Positions 53,936 to 64,000 of a stretch of 64,000 nt of DNA are shown piece after piece (position 1 is the stretch's first letter; each line of letters starts with the position of its first letter). Both the position numbers and the translations under genes were made by a program. A model generated the notes under the pieces. That model was given only the letters and a program-made list of their open reading frames with translations, was not told where the DNA came from and made no database searches. Origin of the DNA: Drechslerella dactyloides (Eukaryota; Ascomycota; Orbiliomycetes; Orbiliales; Orbiliaceae); assembly GCA_020064725.1 (NCBI GenBank), contig JAGTWJ010000019.1, positions 2,542,001 through 2,606,000 of the forward strand, in the 5' to 3' direction.

Positions 53936-55245
53936 TCACATCTCCCCACACTGCGTGATGACGACGTCCGCCGTCGGACGGTCGAGAATCGTCCGCGCAT
54001 TCTCAATCTTCCGAACGACGTCCATGCCGTCGACGACCTGCCCGAAGACAACGTGCTTGTTGTCCAGGTGCTGCGTTTTGTCCGCTGTGATGATGAAGAA
54101 TTGGCTGCCGTTCGTGTCCGGGCCGGAGTTCTGTCCGTATTTATCACATCAGTACTGGCGTTTTCGCGATGTTGTGGAACGGGCTAGAATGATAAGATGA
54201 GTGGACGTACGGCCATGGACAGCATTCCTGGGGCGTCGTGCTTCCTGGTGAAGTTCTCGTCCTTGAAGTGGCGGACGCCGTAGATTGACGTTCCGCCGGT
54301 GCCGTCGCCCTGTCGTATACAGTTAGCACTGCTTATCACCTTCGTATATATCTGCCCGAGTAGGAAGATTAGCGTATAGACTTACGTTTAGGAAGTCGCC
54401 GCCTTGGATCATGAAGTTTTTGATCTAGCACGCACGCACGCAATTAGCATCGATATCGTCGACCCGTTCTGTTCCGCCGTTGATTCTAAGGAATAACATG
54501 ATGTAAAGCGACAGTATATGCACGTTGATGACAGCTAAGCCCCATGACGCAGTACGGGACATGACGCGACGATCGACGAGTCGGTGACTGTGAGGGGATT
54601 GACTTTCGATATTCTCCCGCGCTCCCGTTACACCGCCACAATGCAGACTCCACTGCACCCGTCCATCCATCCAATGATCGTCTGCTGGAAGCGTTCGATA
54701 CACATACTCGCACGAATTGCAAGCACAATCACATGCGTACGGGAGACGAGACACGGATAGCAGTTCGCCGAGCATAGTAGATATATTTCGATCTGAAGCA
54801 ATCGAATCGCCACGAATTACGCGGGTTGAACGAGAGAACAACGTACCACGCGATGGAACTTGCACCCCTTGTATCCCTGCGGCCGGCCTTGCGAGTTCTT
54901 CGACTCGCCGGTGCAGAATTGGCGAAAGTTCTCGGCGGTCAGCGGCGTCACATCCGCGAAGAGCTCCATCTTGATCCGGCCGAGTGGTTCACCTGGCGTA
55001 TCGATACACTGTCAGCATGGTGCATCGTATTCAACTCGTCGTGTCATATCACGGGGTTGAAGTTGCGCCGCGTTGCGGTGTTGCAGATTTGTCAGTGGGT
55101 ATCAAAGACGACTGGTGGGAGATGGATGAGTCGTGGGGAGGGGCTCTGACCGACCATTCATCCCGCCGAGGGCGACGTCGAAGAAGACGACCGGGTTGGC
55201 CGCGTTCGAGACGGGCTTCTGGGTCTCGACGGGTGCCATCTGCAT
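53936..55245 (-). CDS. CYP3: Peptidyl-prolyl isomerase H (cyclophilin)
   Basis: Five exons on the minus strand (55155-55245, 54847-54992, 54386-54424, 54211-54309, 53936-54130) join in phase to 189 residues. Cyclophilin H catalyses prolyl isomerisation and in animals sits in the U4/U6 snRNP. The spliced protein has NPVVFFDVALGG, EPLGRIKMELFADVTPLTAE, NFRQFCTGES, the insert GRPQGYKGCKFHR, catalytic-site segment VIKNFMIQGGDF, GTGGTSIYGVRHFKDENF, LSMANSGPDTNGSQFFI and DVVITQCGEM at the end. All usual active-site residues (Arg of FHR, Phe, Met, Gln of FMIQGGDF, Gln-Phe of SQFF) are present. The N-terminal form (MAPVETQKPVSN) and internal GRPQGYKG match CypH rather than CypA. The chosen donor GTCGGT adds MN after ALGG. 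Intron 2 is 422 nt, the longest in the window. Confidence 0.9.
54429..54441. repeat. Short (CACG)n run next to a splice acceptor
   Basis: Three CACG units lie in the long cyclophilin intron immediately beside its 3' splice site (minus strand). Confidence 0.6.
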
Positions 55246-55705
55246 CTTGGAGGTTGTGTCGACGCGTGCGAGGGACGTATGCGGGTTCGGTTGTGTGGTT
55301 TGTTAGAGGAAACTCTGCATCGCGGCGGCGCGAGGCGATTTGCACATTTGAGCATGAATGCAAACGACAAGCACTCTTGTACGACGTCGATTTCAAGACT
55401 ACCAAAGTAATGAAGCTCCTACACAGTACCACTATCTACACTCGTGTATACCCAGTTAAACGTCACTCAACAAATTTCCAGTCCTCTCATTCTGGAAACT
55501 TCGTGATTTACAGCTCGCATCGGTCATGCGTACGGCCGAGATTCGATCTACCAAGCTTGATCAATTGATACGAGCCGCATCTTTTAATCTTCGCCGCATG
55601 CAAAACACGACGGTGGTACATGTCTACCGTGTATATTCCCTCATGCACGCCTCCCATTGTGAACCGACCACATAATTTATCCAATGCACGTACTATGTAC
55701 ATATA

Positions 55706-55725
55706 CACGCACGCACGCACGCACG
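55706..55725. repeat. (ACGC)n microsatellite
   Basis: Five tandem ACGC units in non-coding DNA. Confidence 0.8.
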
Positions 55726-58700
55726 CTGCACATCACGCACGACTCGCTCCACCACATCCAGCCTGGCGAATAATATATGTCCCGCAGTCGCAATGTGGAG
55801 AAGCGGCGGCGCCCCCGCGGCGGTCAAATATCCCTGCCATGCCACGGTCAAGCTTTTACTCGTAGCAACAAAGAGTGCACTCTTCGATCGAGAAAGTAAC
55901 GTGTATAGTAGTCAGAATATAGCATATACTTACACGGCTCTCGAGGGATGTTGTCCAGAGCGGTGCCGTGGTTTATTTCCCTGTCCTGCAGGTGGTATTG
56001 ATCCGTTATATCCGGAGCTTCTGGACGTACTAAGTTGGCTTCAGCCTCATATGAGGCAGCATTGCACGGATCCCTTCGGGATGAGTGAGCTCCGGACAAT
56101 GTCGAAGACAATGGAAGTGTAATTGTCGTATTGTGTGTTCTATCGAGACTGGCGGTACGAATTTTACTCGCCCGAGGTCCGCCTTCGTCCGATCGATTTC
56201 GCCGCGTATGTCGACATCGATAAATCCGCTGCTTCCATTGAACAGTTCATGGTTTTTCATGATGCGATCGATCGAACTGCACGTAAAGATCGATCTATAG
56301 ATTCATCGATTGAGTTACATGCATGATGCGTTACTATCAGTATACGTGTACAAGACGGCACTCTATACGTTGCGTATATATAGCAGTGGATTGTAGACAG
56401 ATGCGCGATGTCAGGCCTGCCCGGCCGTTGTACACTCGTCGATGTACCCGATAATATCGAGATGTCAACACGGAAGAATTGTATTAAGCAGGGGCACATC
56501 TACTAATAGTCTTCGTGTACTGTTTATTTTCGCTCGCTTGTATATCTGGCATGACCGCTGTCTGTATCTACTGTCCACGGGGCAGCAGCATGCACGTCGG
56601 CCCCGGGCTGGACGTGTGTCTGGTACTGCTGTGGTGGTGGTGCGGGGGGGAACGCCAGCCTCCGCTGACTGTCGGTGCGAACACCCCGAACCGGACCGAG
56701 ACAGCTCTCTACCACTATCAACTGTCGTGCGAGCGGAGCATTAATGAGACCGCTAAGATTATGCGCAGGAATGTCAGTCGAGTGTCTCGCTGTAGACGTC
56801 GACGTCGACGACGGATATCGACGACGGAACGCGGTATTTGCCGTGATTCTGGACCAAAAAGCTTTTGGTGAAAGGATTAATCATCACGATCCGGATATCA
56901 TGCCAGGCTTCAAAGAACAGCCGCTAGCCTAGTGTCGTCATGGATGGCTGCTCCTCAGGTGAGTCTGACGCTAGGGTCATGAAACCTGTCCAGCGAACCA
57001 GCAAAAGCTTGTCCTCTGCGCTCTCCGCGACTGCAGGAAGGAGTGCGACGACAGGCTGCGATTGGCTGGCTAGCTCCGAGCAAAAGGCTCGAGACGAGGG
57101 GGATGCAAGCAAGTCACCGGGCCATTTTTTTCGCGGTCAGGCAAAATTTTCTTCAAAGGAGAGGGGGAAAGTCAAGATGGTTTCGAGGTGGGGCTATGTT
57201 GGTATTAACTTCGAATTCACGGTATCTCGGCGGGCCGAATGGCGTCCTGTTGGCCGACGACGTCGCTCACTAACATTCACAGACGGACGCCATATCGATC
57301 AAACAAGCCAACAGGTTTGGATCGGGGGCGTCATTTTGTAATCAAGCAGCTGGAGGCTAGTCATTAATATTCCGAATCGAGAGAGACATCAAACAGCCGG
57401 CCGGCCAGATCGCGCAGTGATCGGAGCCAACTGCAGCGCTACAGCGCAGCGTGTTTGAGCGAGCGGTTGGTGTAGACGGCAACTTGGTTGGTGGCAGAGG
57501 CCGCGAGCATGCACGACCTGCATTCATATTTTATTTAGGACTCCCCTCACTGAATTATCTTCCGAATGTATGTCGCGCATGGCAAATGAAGTCAGAGTGA
57601 CAGAGCAAAAAAGCCGACGGACGCGTGCAAGCTGGTCCCTCGATTAAGTTTCCTGAAACGACAAATGCGAATCGTGGGATATCTGGCGCTAACAATTAGA
57701 GCAATATCGAAAGACCAGAGCGGTGACCCAGACGAACGCCATCCCGTGAGAAAGGGGATGGTCCCGCCGAGAAGAGCAGATGATCCCAAGAGATTAGGCC
57801 AAGCTTCCACTTGTCCTGTTTGTGGACTTTTGAGCGCACCATCTGTGGAAATGGCACAGGCAATTGTTGACAGACGGACGGACAGCTATTTCAGCTCAAA
57901 TTCAGCTGCGGATGCCAACTGGAGCAAAGTCAAAAAGGCTTGCAGCGTGGTACGGATCCGGGGACGCAGGTCACAGAGGCCATCCCTTGCAACTTTGCAT
58001 CTGCCTTGCGTTCTCGTGCTACAAACAGACAGACCTGTATGGATTGTGAAGTGCTGCAAGGCCTGTCGACGGCATCTTGCGAGTTTAGAGTTTTTTTTTT
58101 TTGTTAACTCGTTTGAAATCCGCTTCCTTGGGTCACGGGCCTGGTTTGGTACGTTTGCGATTCGACGAGATTTGGGAAGACAGGCAGCCATTTTGCACCA
58201 CCCACCATCGTCGAGCTTATATTGGCTGGTGCCAATCAAGCTTTTTTGATGTGCGATTCTGCAAATTGCGCCAGAGTGAGAGTTTCAGATCCAATTCGAC
58301 GCTGGCTTGTTTGAATTTACCAGGCCGGCGGGCCTCGTAGCTGAGCGGCGATCGTCAGCATCGATTGCGCCGGTGGAGGTAAAATACCACGTTCGCTGTT
58401 TCCATGCGGCGCATCGTCAGATTTCGACTTCGACAGCGGCATACAAGGACGTGTATAATACGTGTCTGCCTGCGTGCATTTACATATCGACGGGAGGCCA
58501 TATCATAAGTTAGTATCATTATCATAAGGCCTTAATCCGGGGCTGTGCATATTCGTTAAGAACGCAGCCTGCATGGGGTTGCAGAGACACCCATATCCAG
58601 AGGCAGCTAGCCAGGCCGGTCTGCAGGTGCCGGCTGCAGAGGGCGGTCGGTCTGAAGGTCCCCCAGGACCCGGGCTGGCCACCAGCTGCCTGGTTTGGGC

Positions 58701-59285
58701 AGTCGAGTGGATCGGTATCGTAATCGCATCGTATCGCATATCGTATCTTCGCCCTAGTGCTCGGCCAGCAATTTATCCTGCTTGGCCAGCCGAGCGAGCA
58801 GGGTGGAAAAGAGCAGGCAAGAGCCAAGCTGAGCAGGCTGCTTTCGAGTTTATCCCAAGCCCACGTTTTTTTCTCATTCTGTGTTTTTTATTTTTTCTTT
58901 TCGCCGAGTCCGTCAGCGTTCGCGTTCGCCTATTCGCTAGCCCGGACTGGGTGGAGATGCATGTCGATGCATATTTGCCTGGGAAAAGAGCGGGCGAAAA
59001 GGCGGAGGGAGACAGACATCTCGAGAGGACGTCTGCAAGTAAGCCCCTGGCCCCTACATGCGCAGACACACCTGCCGTGCGGCCATGTCGGCGGTCTGGC
59101 TCGCCTGGGCGACCCGGGGAGGGAATTCTGGGCTTCATTGGGCAGGGCGGCGTCTGGCTGCGGTTTCGAAAGGATTTCAAAGCGTCGCTAAGGAGGACCT
59201 GTTGGTCTGTTCCAGGCCGTGCTCCGGATTGGTGGTGGAGGTCTTGGAGGTCGTGCGGACGGAGGAGGTAAAGTTACCAGCTCTC

Positions 59286-59306
59286 CTGACTTTGACTTTG
59301 ACTTTT
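59286..59306. promoter_or_regulatory. Triple TGACTTT repeat
   Basis: Three tandem copies of a TGACTTT unit, 1.26 kb upstream of the RING gene's start. The unit resembles the TTGACT array at 20890-20926. Regulatory role is speculative. Confidence 0.3.
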
Positions 59307-60000
59307 GCATACAGCCGTGAACTTAGCTCGGGACCGGTAGGAAGGATGGTGGGCCCGTTTGCCTCCGCGCAGCAGCAGCAGCACGAATAAACTTGGACGT
59401 CGAATCCAAATCGGTCGTTTTGGATTATTTGTATTTTAGGACTTTTCCTTCGAGTCGACTTGGCTCCGCACTGCACTCTTCCTGTTTTGAAATTAACATT
59501 TTGGCAGTGCAGCGTCGCCTGCGGTTCATCTTTCATCGCTCTTGTCATTTCGCTCCCGTTGCACGAGGTGAATGCCTGCCGGACAGCGGGCCTTATTCTG
59601 CGTATTATTCCGCATCATTCCTCTTGGTAACGTTGTCCTGTCGCCGGGGCATATCCGCCAGATCGCGAGCAGCCGGTTTTGGTGGTTTGATGGGAAGGTT
59701 TAATTTTGCGGTGGAGGAGGAGGTGCATCCAGACAAATATCATCATTCGCCGGCCGCAGTTCGCTGTTGACGATTGCCGTCTTTCTCTCATCTTATATAC
59801 TGCATCGCCGCCCCGGTCGCTCGTCTCTCGTCTTGTCCTCTTTCCACCGTCTCATCGTCCCTCTCCATCGCCCTCGTCGTCGTCGTCGTCGAAGAAGTCG
59901 GGTCTTGCGGAGAGAGAGAGACGCTCCGGCTGCTGGTGGAATCCCCCTCTGCTGCCTGCGAATTCTGCTCTGCTCCTCCCTGCTTGCCGTCCTGCTTCTT

Positions 60001-60023
60001 GCTGCTGCTGCTGCTGCTGCTGC
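60001..60023. repeat. CTG run in the RING gene's upstream region
   Basis: About seven to eight uninterrupted GCT/CTG units, probably within the long 5' leader. Followed by diverged AGCC repeats (60056-60115). Confidence 0.8.
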
Positions 60024-60564
60024 CCGTCCTCGCTGTGCTGCCTTCCGTTTCAGCCGGTCAGCCAGCCAGACGCCGCCCGCCCAACACCAGCCAGCCAACC
60101 TAGCCAGCCAGCCAGCCCGCAACACGGACCTTGCTCCCCTCCTTCCCGGCCATCTCGCCCGCTGCCGTCCCCCCATCACCATCTCCATCTCCGCCCTCGA
60201 CCCTCGCGGATTTCAGCTGGACCACTCCCCACTCCCGCTCCAACATCTCCGACACCGTCTGCCTCTGTTTCCCCGGCCTCGGATTCGACCTGTCGCTACT
60301 TGATTGTAACACCGACACGACCAGCTCTCCGACGCGCCCCTAGTCACATGACAGCCGCCCTTGCAGACGAGACTCCCCAGGCCGGCTCTAGGAACAGAAA
60401 CGACCTGTCCGCAGGCCCGATTGCAGTCGATCATCACCGGTGCCATTCCTCGTCGCTCGTCCGGTGAGAGAACACCGGAACCGTAGACACCGTCCTCATC
60501 ATCCTTTCCTATCCTTCACGAACGCGATATCCGCGCCCGTCGGCGTCGCAGAACTCCCTCAACC

Positions 60565-62030
60565 ATGGCGACCAGCATTCCGGTCATACCAACCCCTAGC
60601 GCTTCGCCCACAATGGCCATAACGGTCACGTCGGCACCGACACCCTCCCCGTCGTCCGGGGGCGGTGGCGGAGGAGGCTCCCAGAACTCGCCGCTCCTCT
60701 TCTTTGTCGCTCTCGGGTTCGGTGTTGTATTTACGAATTTGTGGTAAGGGCATGACCTCGCATTTCTATCCCCTAAATATAGCAGCTTTGTCTTAACATG
60801 CCGGGCGTATTTCCCTACAGGATCATCGTTGGCGTGAAGTATTGCTTCAGGTACAACGCTAGAAACCGGGCTCGAGCAAACGGCGTCGACGATGTAGATC
60901 TTCAGGCTATCGGCACTCGGCCGCACCGCCGACGGAGGGAGAAGAAACTCATGACGGTTGACGAGGTCAACGAGCGATTCCCGGTCACAAAGTACAAAAC
61001 TTGGCGCGCCAATCGGGAGGTTTTGGGACTGTCCACCACTGGTGGTATCGCACCCGCTGAGGGAACGACTCCCTTGCCGACTGCTGAGACGCCAGAACAC
61101 GAACTCGACCCCCCAGCCTCTCCCATACCGAAGCTTCCAGAGCCTGTTGCCGACCCTACGAAACCGGCCGGTTCTCCGGATCGCGAGTCTCAGGAGCTCC
61201 CAATCGTCCGAGCCGAAGCCGACCCTCCGAGTACGTTGGCACCTGATGCGCCTGCCGCGCCTGTTACGTCTGCTACGCCCGCGACGCCCGCGACGCCCGC
61301 TGCACCTGCCACGACGAGAAGTTCATCCGAAATACACAGAGTTCCAACCCAGCAGGATACGGAGCATGATGACCACGACGATGAAGAGCCGATGCCAGCG
61401 TTGCCCGCTGATGTGGCCAATAGCTGCGGCGACACTTGCGCAATCTGCATCGATAATCTCGAGGACTCCGACGATGTTCGCGGCTTGACCTGTGGCCATG
61501 CTTTCCACACGGCTTGCATCGACCCTTGGTTGACCGCCCGACGTGCCTGCTGCCCGCTATGCAAAGCCGACTACTATGTTCCAAAGCCCCGGACGGAAGC
61601 GGAAATCGAGGCCGAGGAAGCGGCTCGCGAGCGTCGACGTCAACAGGCAGCTGAGATGCATAGACATCCGCTTCGTAATTGGTGGTTTAGGGCTGAAACA
61701 TTCCTGATGCCTCCTGGCCCTGCTACCGGCAACCGATCTCGAAGGGCCCAAGGAGATGCCCGCCGACGGTCTCAGATGCCTGCGCAAACCTCCCGCTGGA
61801 ATCCATTCAGCCGGGGTGCCAGCAATGGCAACGACGCTCCTAACCCACCCGATCAGGTCCGACAGCACCCGACTACGAACACAAGCGCCTTCTTGGCGCG
61901 ATTTAATAGACCGCTCCGTTCTGGAAATGGCTCTGCTCCTACCGCTGGCGCTCCGGCGACAGAGGAACCAACCCCTAGGGATCTTGAAGCTGGTCTTGCA
62001 AACACCAATGCCACATCGAATCCTCGATGA
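60565..62030 (+). CDS. Membrane-anchored RING-H2 E3 ubiquitin ligase
   Basis: Two exons (60565-60743, 60821-62030) give 462 residues. The N-terminal 40 residues are Ser/Thr/Pro-rich with a poly-Gly run; one membrane helix follows, interrupted by the intron (SPLLFFVALGFGVVFTNLW then IIVGVKYC). The cytosolic part has a long Pro/Ala/Thr linker and a RING-H2 domain at about residues 265-310: CAIC, then CGHAFHTACIDPWL, then CPLC, giving the C3H2C3 zinc ligands in family spacing. The C-terminal 150 residues are basic and disordered (EIEAEEAARERRRQQAAEM and so on). Such proteins ubiquitinate membrane cargo at the Golgi, endosome or vacuole; the substrate and exact compartment are not known. No cleaved signal peptide or PA domain is visible before the helix. 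The RING assignment is certain. Confidence 0.88.
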
Positions 62031-64000
62031 TCGCACGATATTTGCTCGCTCTTTCCTTCAGCTCTCGCTACGCCTTAATGATGACCTGGGTGTGTGTTTC
62101 TTTCGTTGTCTTTAGACGGAGTTGTCATGGCTCTTCTTTTTTTTTTTTGGTTTCTTTTGTTGCACAATCTGGCTGCAGGATACGATGCCGGGATGTCGAG
62201 ACTACAGTCTCCTCTACTGAATCACTAGTGTTTTGTTTTCTCTTTTGGAGATATCGTATGACTTTTCACGGCCACAAATCGCCGTCACCGATGCGACAGC
62301 GTATCACACTCCGCTTATTCTCATCACCTCTCCTCATTTACCCACCATTCCCCTCAAAAAGTCGTACCGTTTCCACTTAGCTTCAAGTCGTACAATCTGA
62401 AAATATACCCTCGATCTTTCCTCATTCTGCGCATGGTACAATTCCCCTCCATCGCTCGTCGCCGCCACTGCTATACCCGCTTCCCTACTTCCTTCCTCAG
62501 CCTCGTACATCCAGCCGTCTTGTCTCCGCTCTGGGTATCTATATCTATCTTGCGGTCAATATCATGTTGATGTTTGGTATATCAAGCCAGCACCGTTAGT
62601 TTCAACAGCATGCCTTGGGAGTTACATCCTTTGTCGCTTTTTGGTATCATTACTTTTCCTTTCCTTTATTTCCCTTTTTGGTCTCTTTTGGAATTGATGG
62701 GTTGGCTGTATTTATACGGATGAATCGGTTGGTATCTATTAGTAAACGATTTCTATCACGATCTATATATTACGTATTCGGTATAATCTAGTCAAGTATA
62801 TGTATTTCGGGGCGGCTTACGGCTGCTCCTTTAGATTTTGTAGACTTTGAATCAAACTTTTACGTATTCGCGTTCCTGTCCGATGGCGGAGCTGGATGCT
62901 GTGCATCGGTACACAAGATTTACCGTCGACACTTGCATGGCATACTTATATAAGTACCTAAGTATCTAAGCACCTGGGTATATTCTGGGTAGACATCATC
63001 CAGTTTCTACATGTATACAGGTGTATAAACCGCCGTGATGCTTATCGGTTTCATCGATCTCTCGATCTCAACGAACACTGGTTGCTAGGTACCAGCTAGC
63101 TCGCCGTCGATACGGACAGCTCGTGCAATTCGTAAAGTCTGCAGTTACAATAACGAAGCGTCTAGCCGGTCAAGTGATTGGCTGTCCAGCGTGACTGATT
63201 GCATGCATATCTTCATGCATACGAGATTCGATTCGGTGCGGTCGGCCGGTCGGCCGGCCGGCTGGTCGGACGGACGGACGTTCATGCATGCCTGCCCGCT
63301 TGCTTGCACGCCCGCAGGCACGCGCCCTTGCTTACGCTTACTTGGAAATTTCCCCTAGCTCTGCACGCTTAAGATACTAACCAAGGGCTTAGTGTAGGAG
63401 TGTACTTGTACTTTCCGTGAGCATAAGTACTGGTGTGCGGTAGGAAGTCAGCAAGAGCTAGTCAAGTGTTCCCCTGCATAAGTCCGCTCATCGCGTCGGA
63501 TGGTGGTATTTCGGGTGTCTGGTGGCCAGTGGGTGTGGTGGTGGTGGTAGGGGGTGCTGGTGCTGGGAGGGAGGTCAGATGGCGTTCGGCCAATGGCGCG
63601 GGGAGGCTGGAGGGTTGGTGGCGGACTTTCAAACAGTCGACAGCGCAGAGGTGGGGAGCGAGATATGTGCGTAATTTGTTAATACGGATGGCGGGAGCGA
63701 TCGATCTTACTTGTCACAGATGCACGGAGAGGTCAGGGATGTAAATTGGTATACCATTTTTTTTCATATGTCGTTTGGCAAAATGCGAACGGATGGCGAG
63801 GTGTGGAACTGTGTGGGTTTGGCTTGCGAGACCAGCGGGGTGCATTGTCAGCACGATTGTCAGTGCAATTCGAACAGCGATTGATATTGATATGGGCATG
63901 CAATGCATTCGCTGTAGCAAAATAATGGGTACCGGTGCGGCGGCCGCGAAGCCTGTCCTTCGATTTTATAGTATGCTGCGAGATTGTCATGACAATTTTA
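62031..64000. other. 3' flank of the RING gene and gene-free window end
   Basis: About 2 kb. The first 600 bases are T-rich with a poly-T run near 62138-62150 and look like 3' UTR and terminator sequence. A GGCCGG/GGAC-rich stretch at 63238-63282 contains CGGTC repeats. ORFs at 63433-63744 and on the minus strand at 63733-63990 have no family likeness. Confidence 0.55.
63238..63282. repeat. CGGTCGGC / GGACGGAC simple repeat
   Basis: A run of short imperfect units (GGTCGGCC then GGACGGAC) with internal palindromic character, in non-coding DNA. Confidence 0.6.

Larger units (their letters stand above)
55246..60564. other. 5.3 kb region without convincing genes
   Basis: Lies between the start of the cyclophilin gene (minus) and the RING-H2 gene (plus). 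ORFs of up to 232 codons (58573-59271) exist but have no domains, overlap on both strands and lack consistent splice extensions. The last about 850 bases (59710-60564) are pyrimidine-rich with CTG, CAG and AGCC repeats and probably are promoter plus long leader of the RING gene. TGACTTT repeats occur at 59286-59306. A non-coding RNA, a lineage-specific gene or a decayed element cannot be excluded. Confidence 0.55.

Noticed and set aside
56030..56260. 76-codon minus-strand ORF with balanced composition
   Set aside because: Looks more protein-like than its neighbours but is short, unspliced, overlapped on the other strand and unrecognised.
57665..58249. 194-codon ORF with a few CxxC pairs
   Set aside because: CPVCG and CCKAC spacing does not form a known zinc-binding unit and the frame has no supporting context.
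58573..59271. 232-codon plus-strand ORF in the 5.3 kb gene desert
   Set aside because: Mixed low-complexity and Trp/Arg-rich sequence, overlapped by ORFs in other frames; no family likeness.
1..64000. Transposons, CRISPR arrays, secondary-metabolite cluster
   Set aside because: No transposase, reverse transcriptase, long terminal or inverted repeat, spaced direct repeats, or biosynthetic backbone enzyme was seen; the MFS and ABCG genes stand alone.

Overview
The window looks like nuclear chromosomal DNA of a filamentous ascomycete (Pezizomycotina). The evidence is split genes with many short introns (mostly about 50-120 nt, donors GTACGT/GTATGT/GTGCGT/GTAAGT, a strong CTAAC-type branch site near the 3' splice site), strictly nuclear eukaryotic gene content, and families typical of these fungi (a DASH-like kinetochore peptide, DUF2406, a Vps3844/DUF3844 protein, TAN1, ATG6/ATG14). 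I could not place it below class level. No transposon, CRISPR array, rRNA or convincing tRNA was seen.

Layout. 0.4-2.3 kb: mitochondrial ribosome recycling factor (+) and a 75-residue DAD2-like gene (-). 3.5-6.6 kb: an 18-exon DHA2-type MFS exporter (+). 7.3-16.6 kb: three housekeeping genes on the + strand: RRN3 (Pol I initiation factor), a NAK1/KIC1-type germinal-centre kinase, and TEL2. 17.7-19.0 kb: a DUF2406 gene (-) with a 3.3 kb gene-poor upstream region. 22.2-28.5 kb: ATG6 (-), histidyl-tRNA synthetase (+) and an ATG14-like gene (+); ATG6 and ATG14 products belong to the same autophagy PI3-kinase complex. 29.9-33.4 kb: a secreted Ser/Thr-rich protein (+) and an APH-fold protein that has lost its catalytic residues (-). 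35.0-43.4 kb, all minus: TAN1 (tRNA ac4C modification), TIP20/RINT1 (ER tethering) and a half-size ABCG transporter. 44.1-49.2 kb: DNA ligase I (+), a seven-exon TMEM14 gene (-) and OST2 (+). 50.0-55.2 kb: an unknown membrane-anchored protein (-), a Vps3844-type vacuolar/ER membrane protein (+) and cyclophilin H (-). 55.2-60.6 kb: a 5.3 kb stretch without a convincing gene, then a membrane RING-H2 ligase gene (60.6-62.0 kb, +) and 2 kb of 3' flank.

The genes are mainly independent housekeeping functions, not a metabolic cluster. The functional links are ATG6 with ATG14 around a shared locus, and several head-to-head pairs (ATG6/HTS1, ABCG/LIG1, TMEM14/OST2, unknown/Vps3844) with compact shared promoters. 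The most unusual observations are: the APH-like pseudokinase; an ATG14 reading frame that stays open for about 120 codons upstream of its first ATG; microexons of 6 nt (MFS) and 14 nt (TMEM14); two look-alike introns in the secreted-protein gene; and dual-start histidyl-tRNA synthetase. All gene models are hand-derived from splice signals and family knowledge, without RNA data or database searches.
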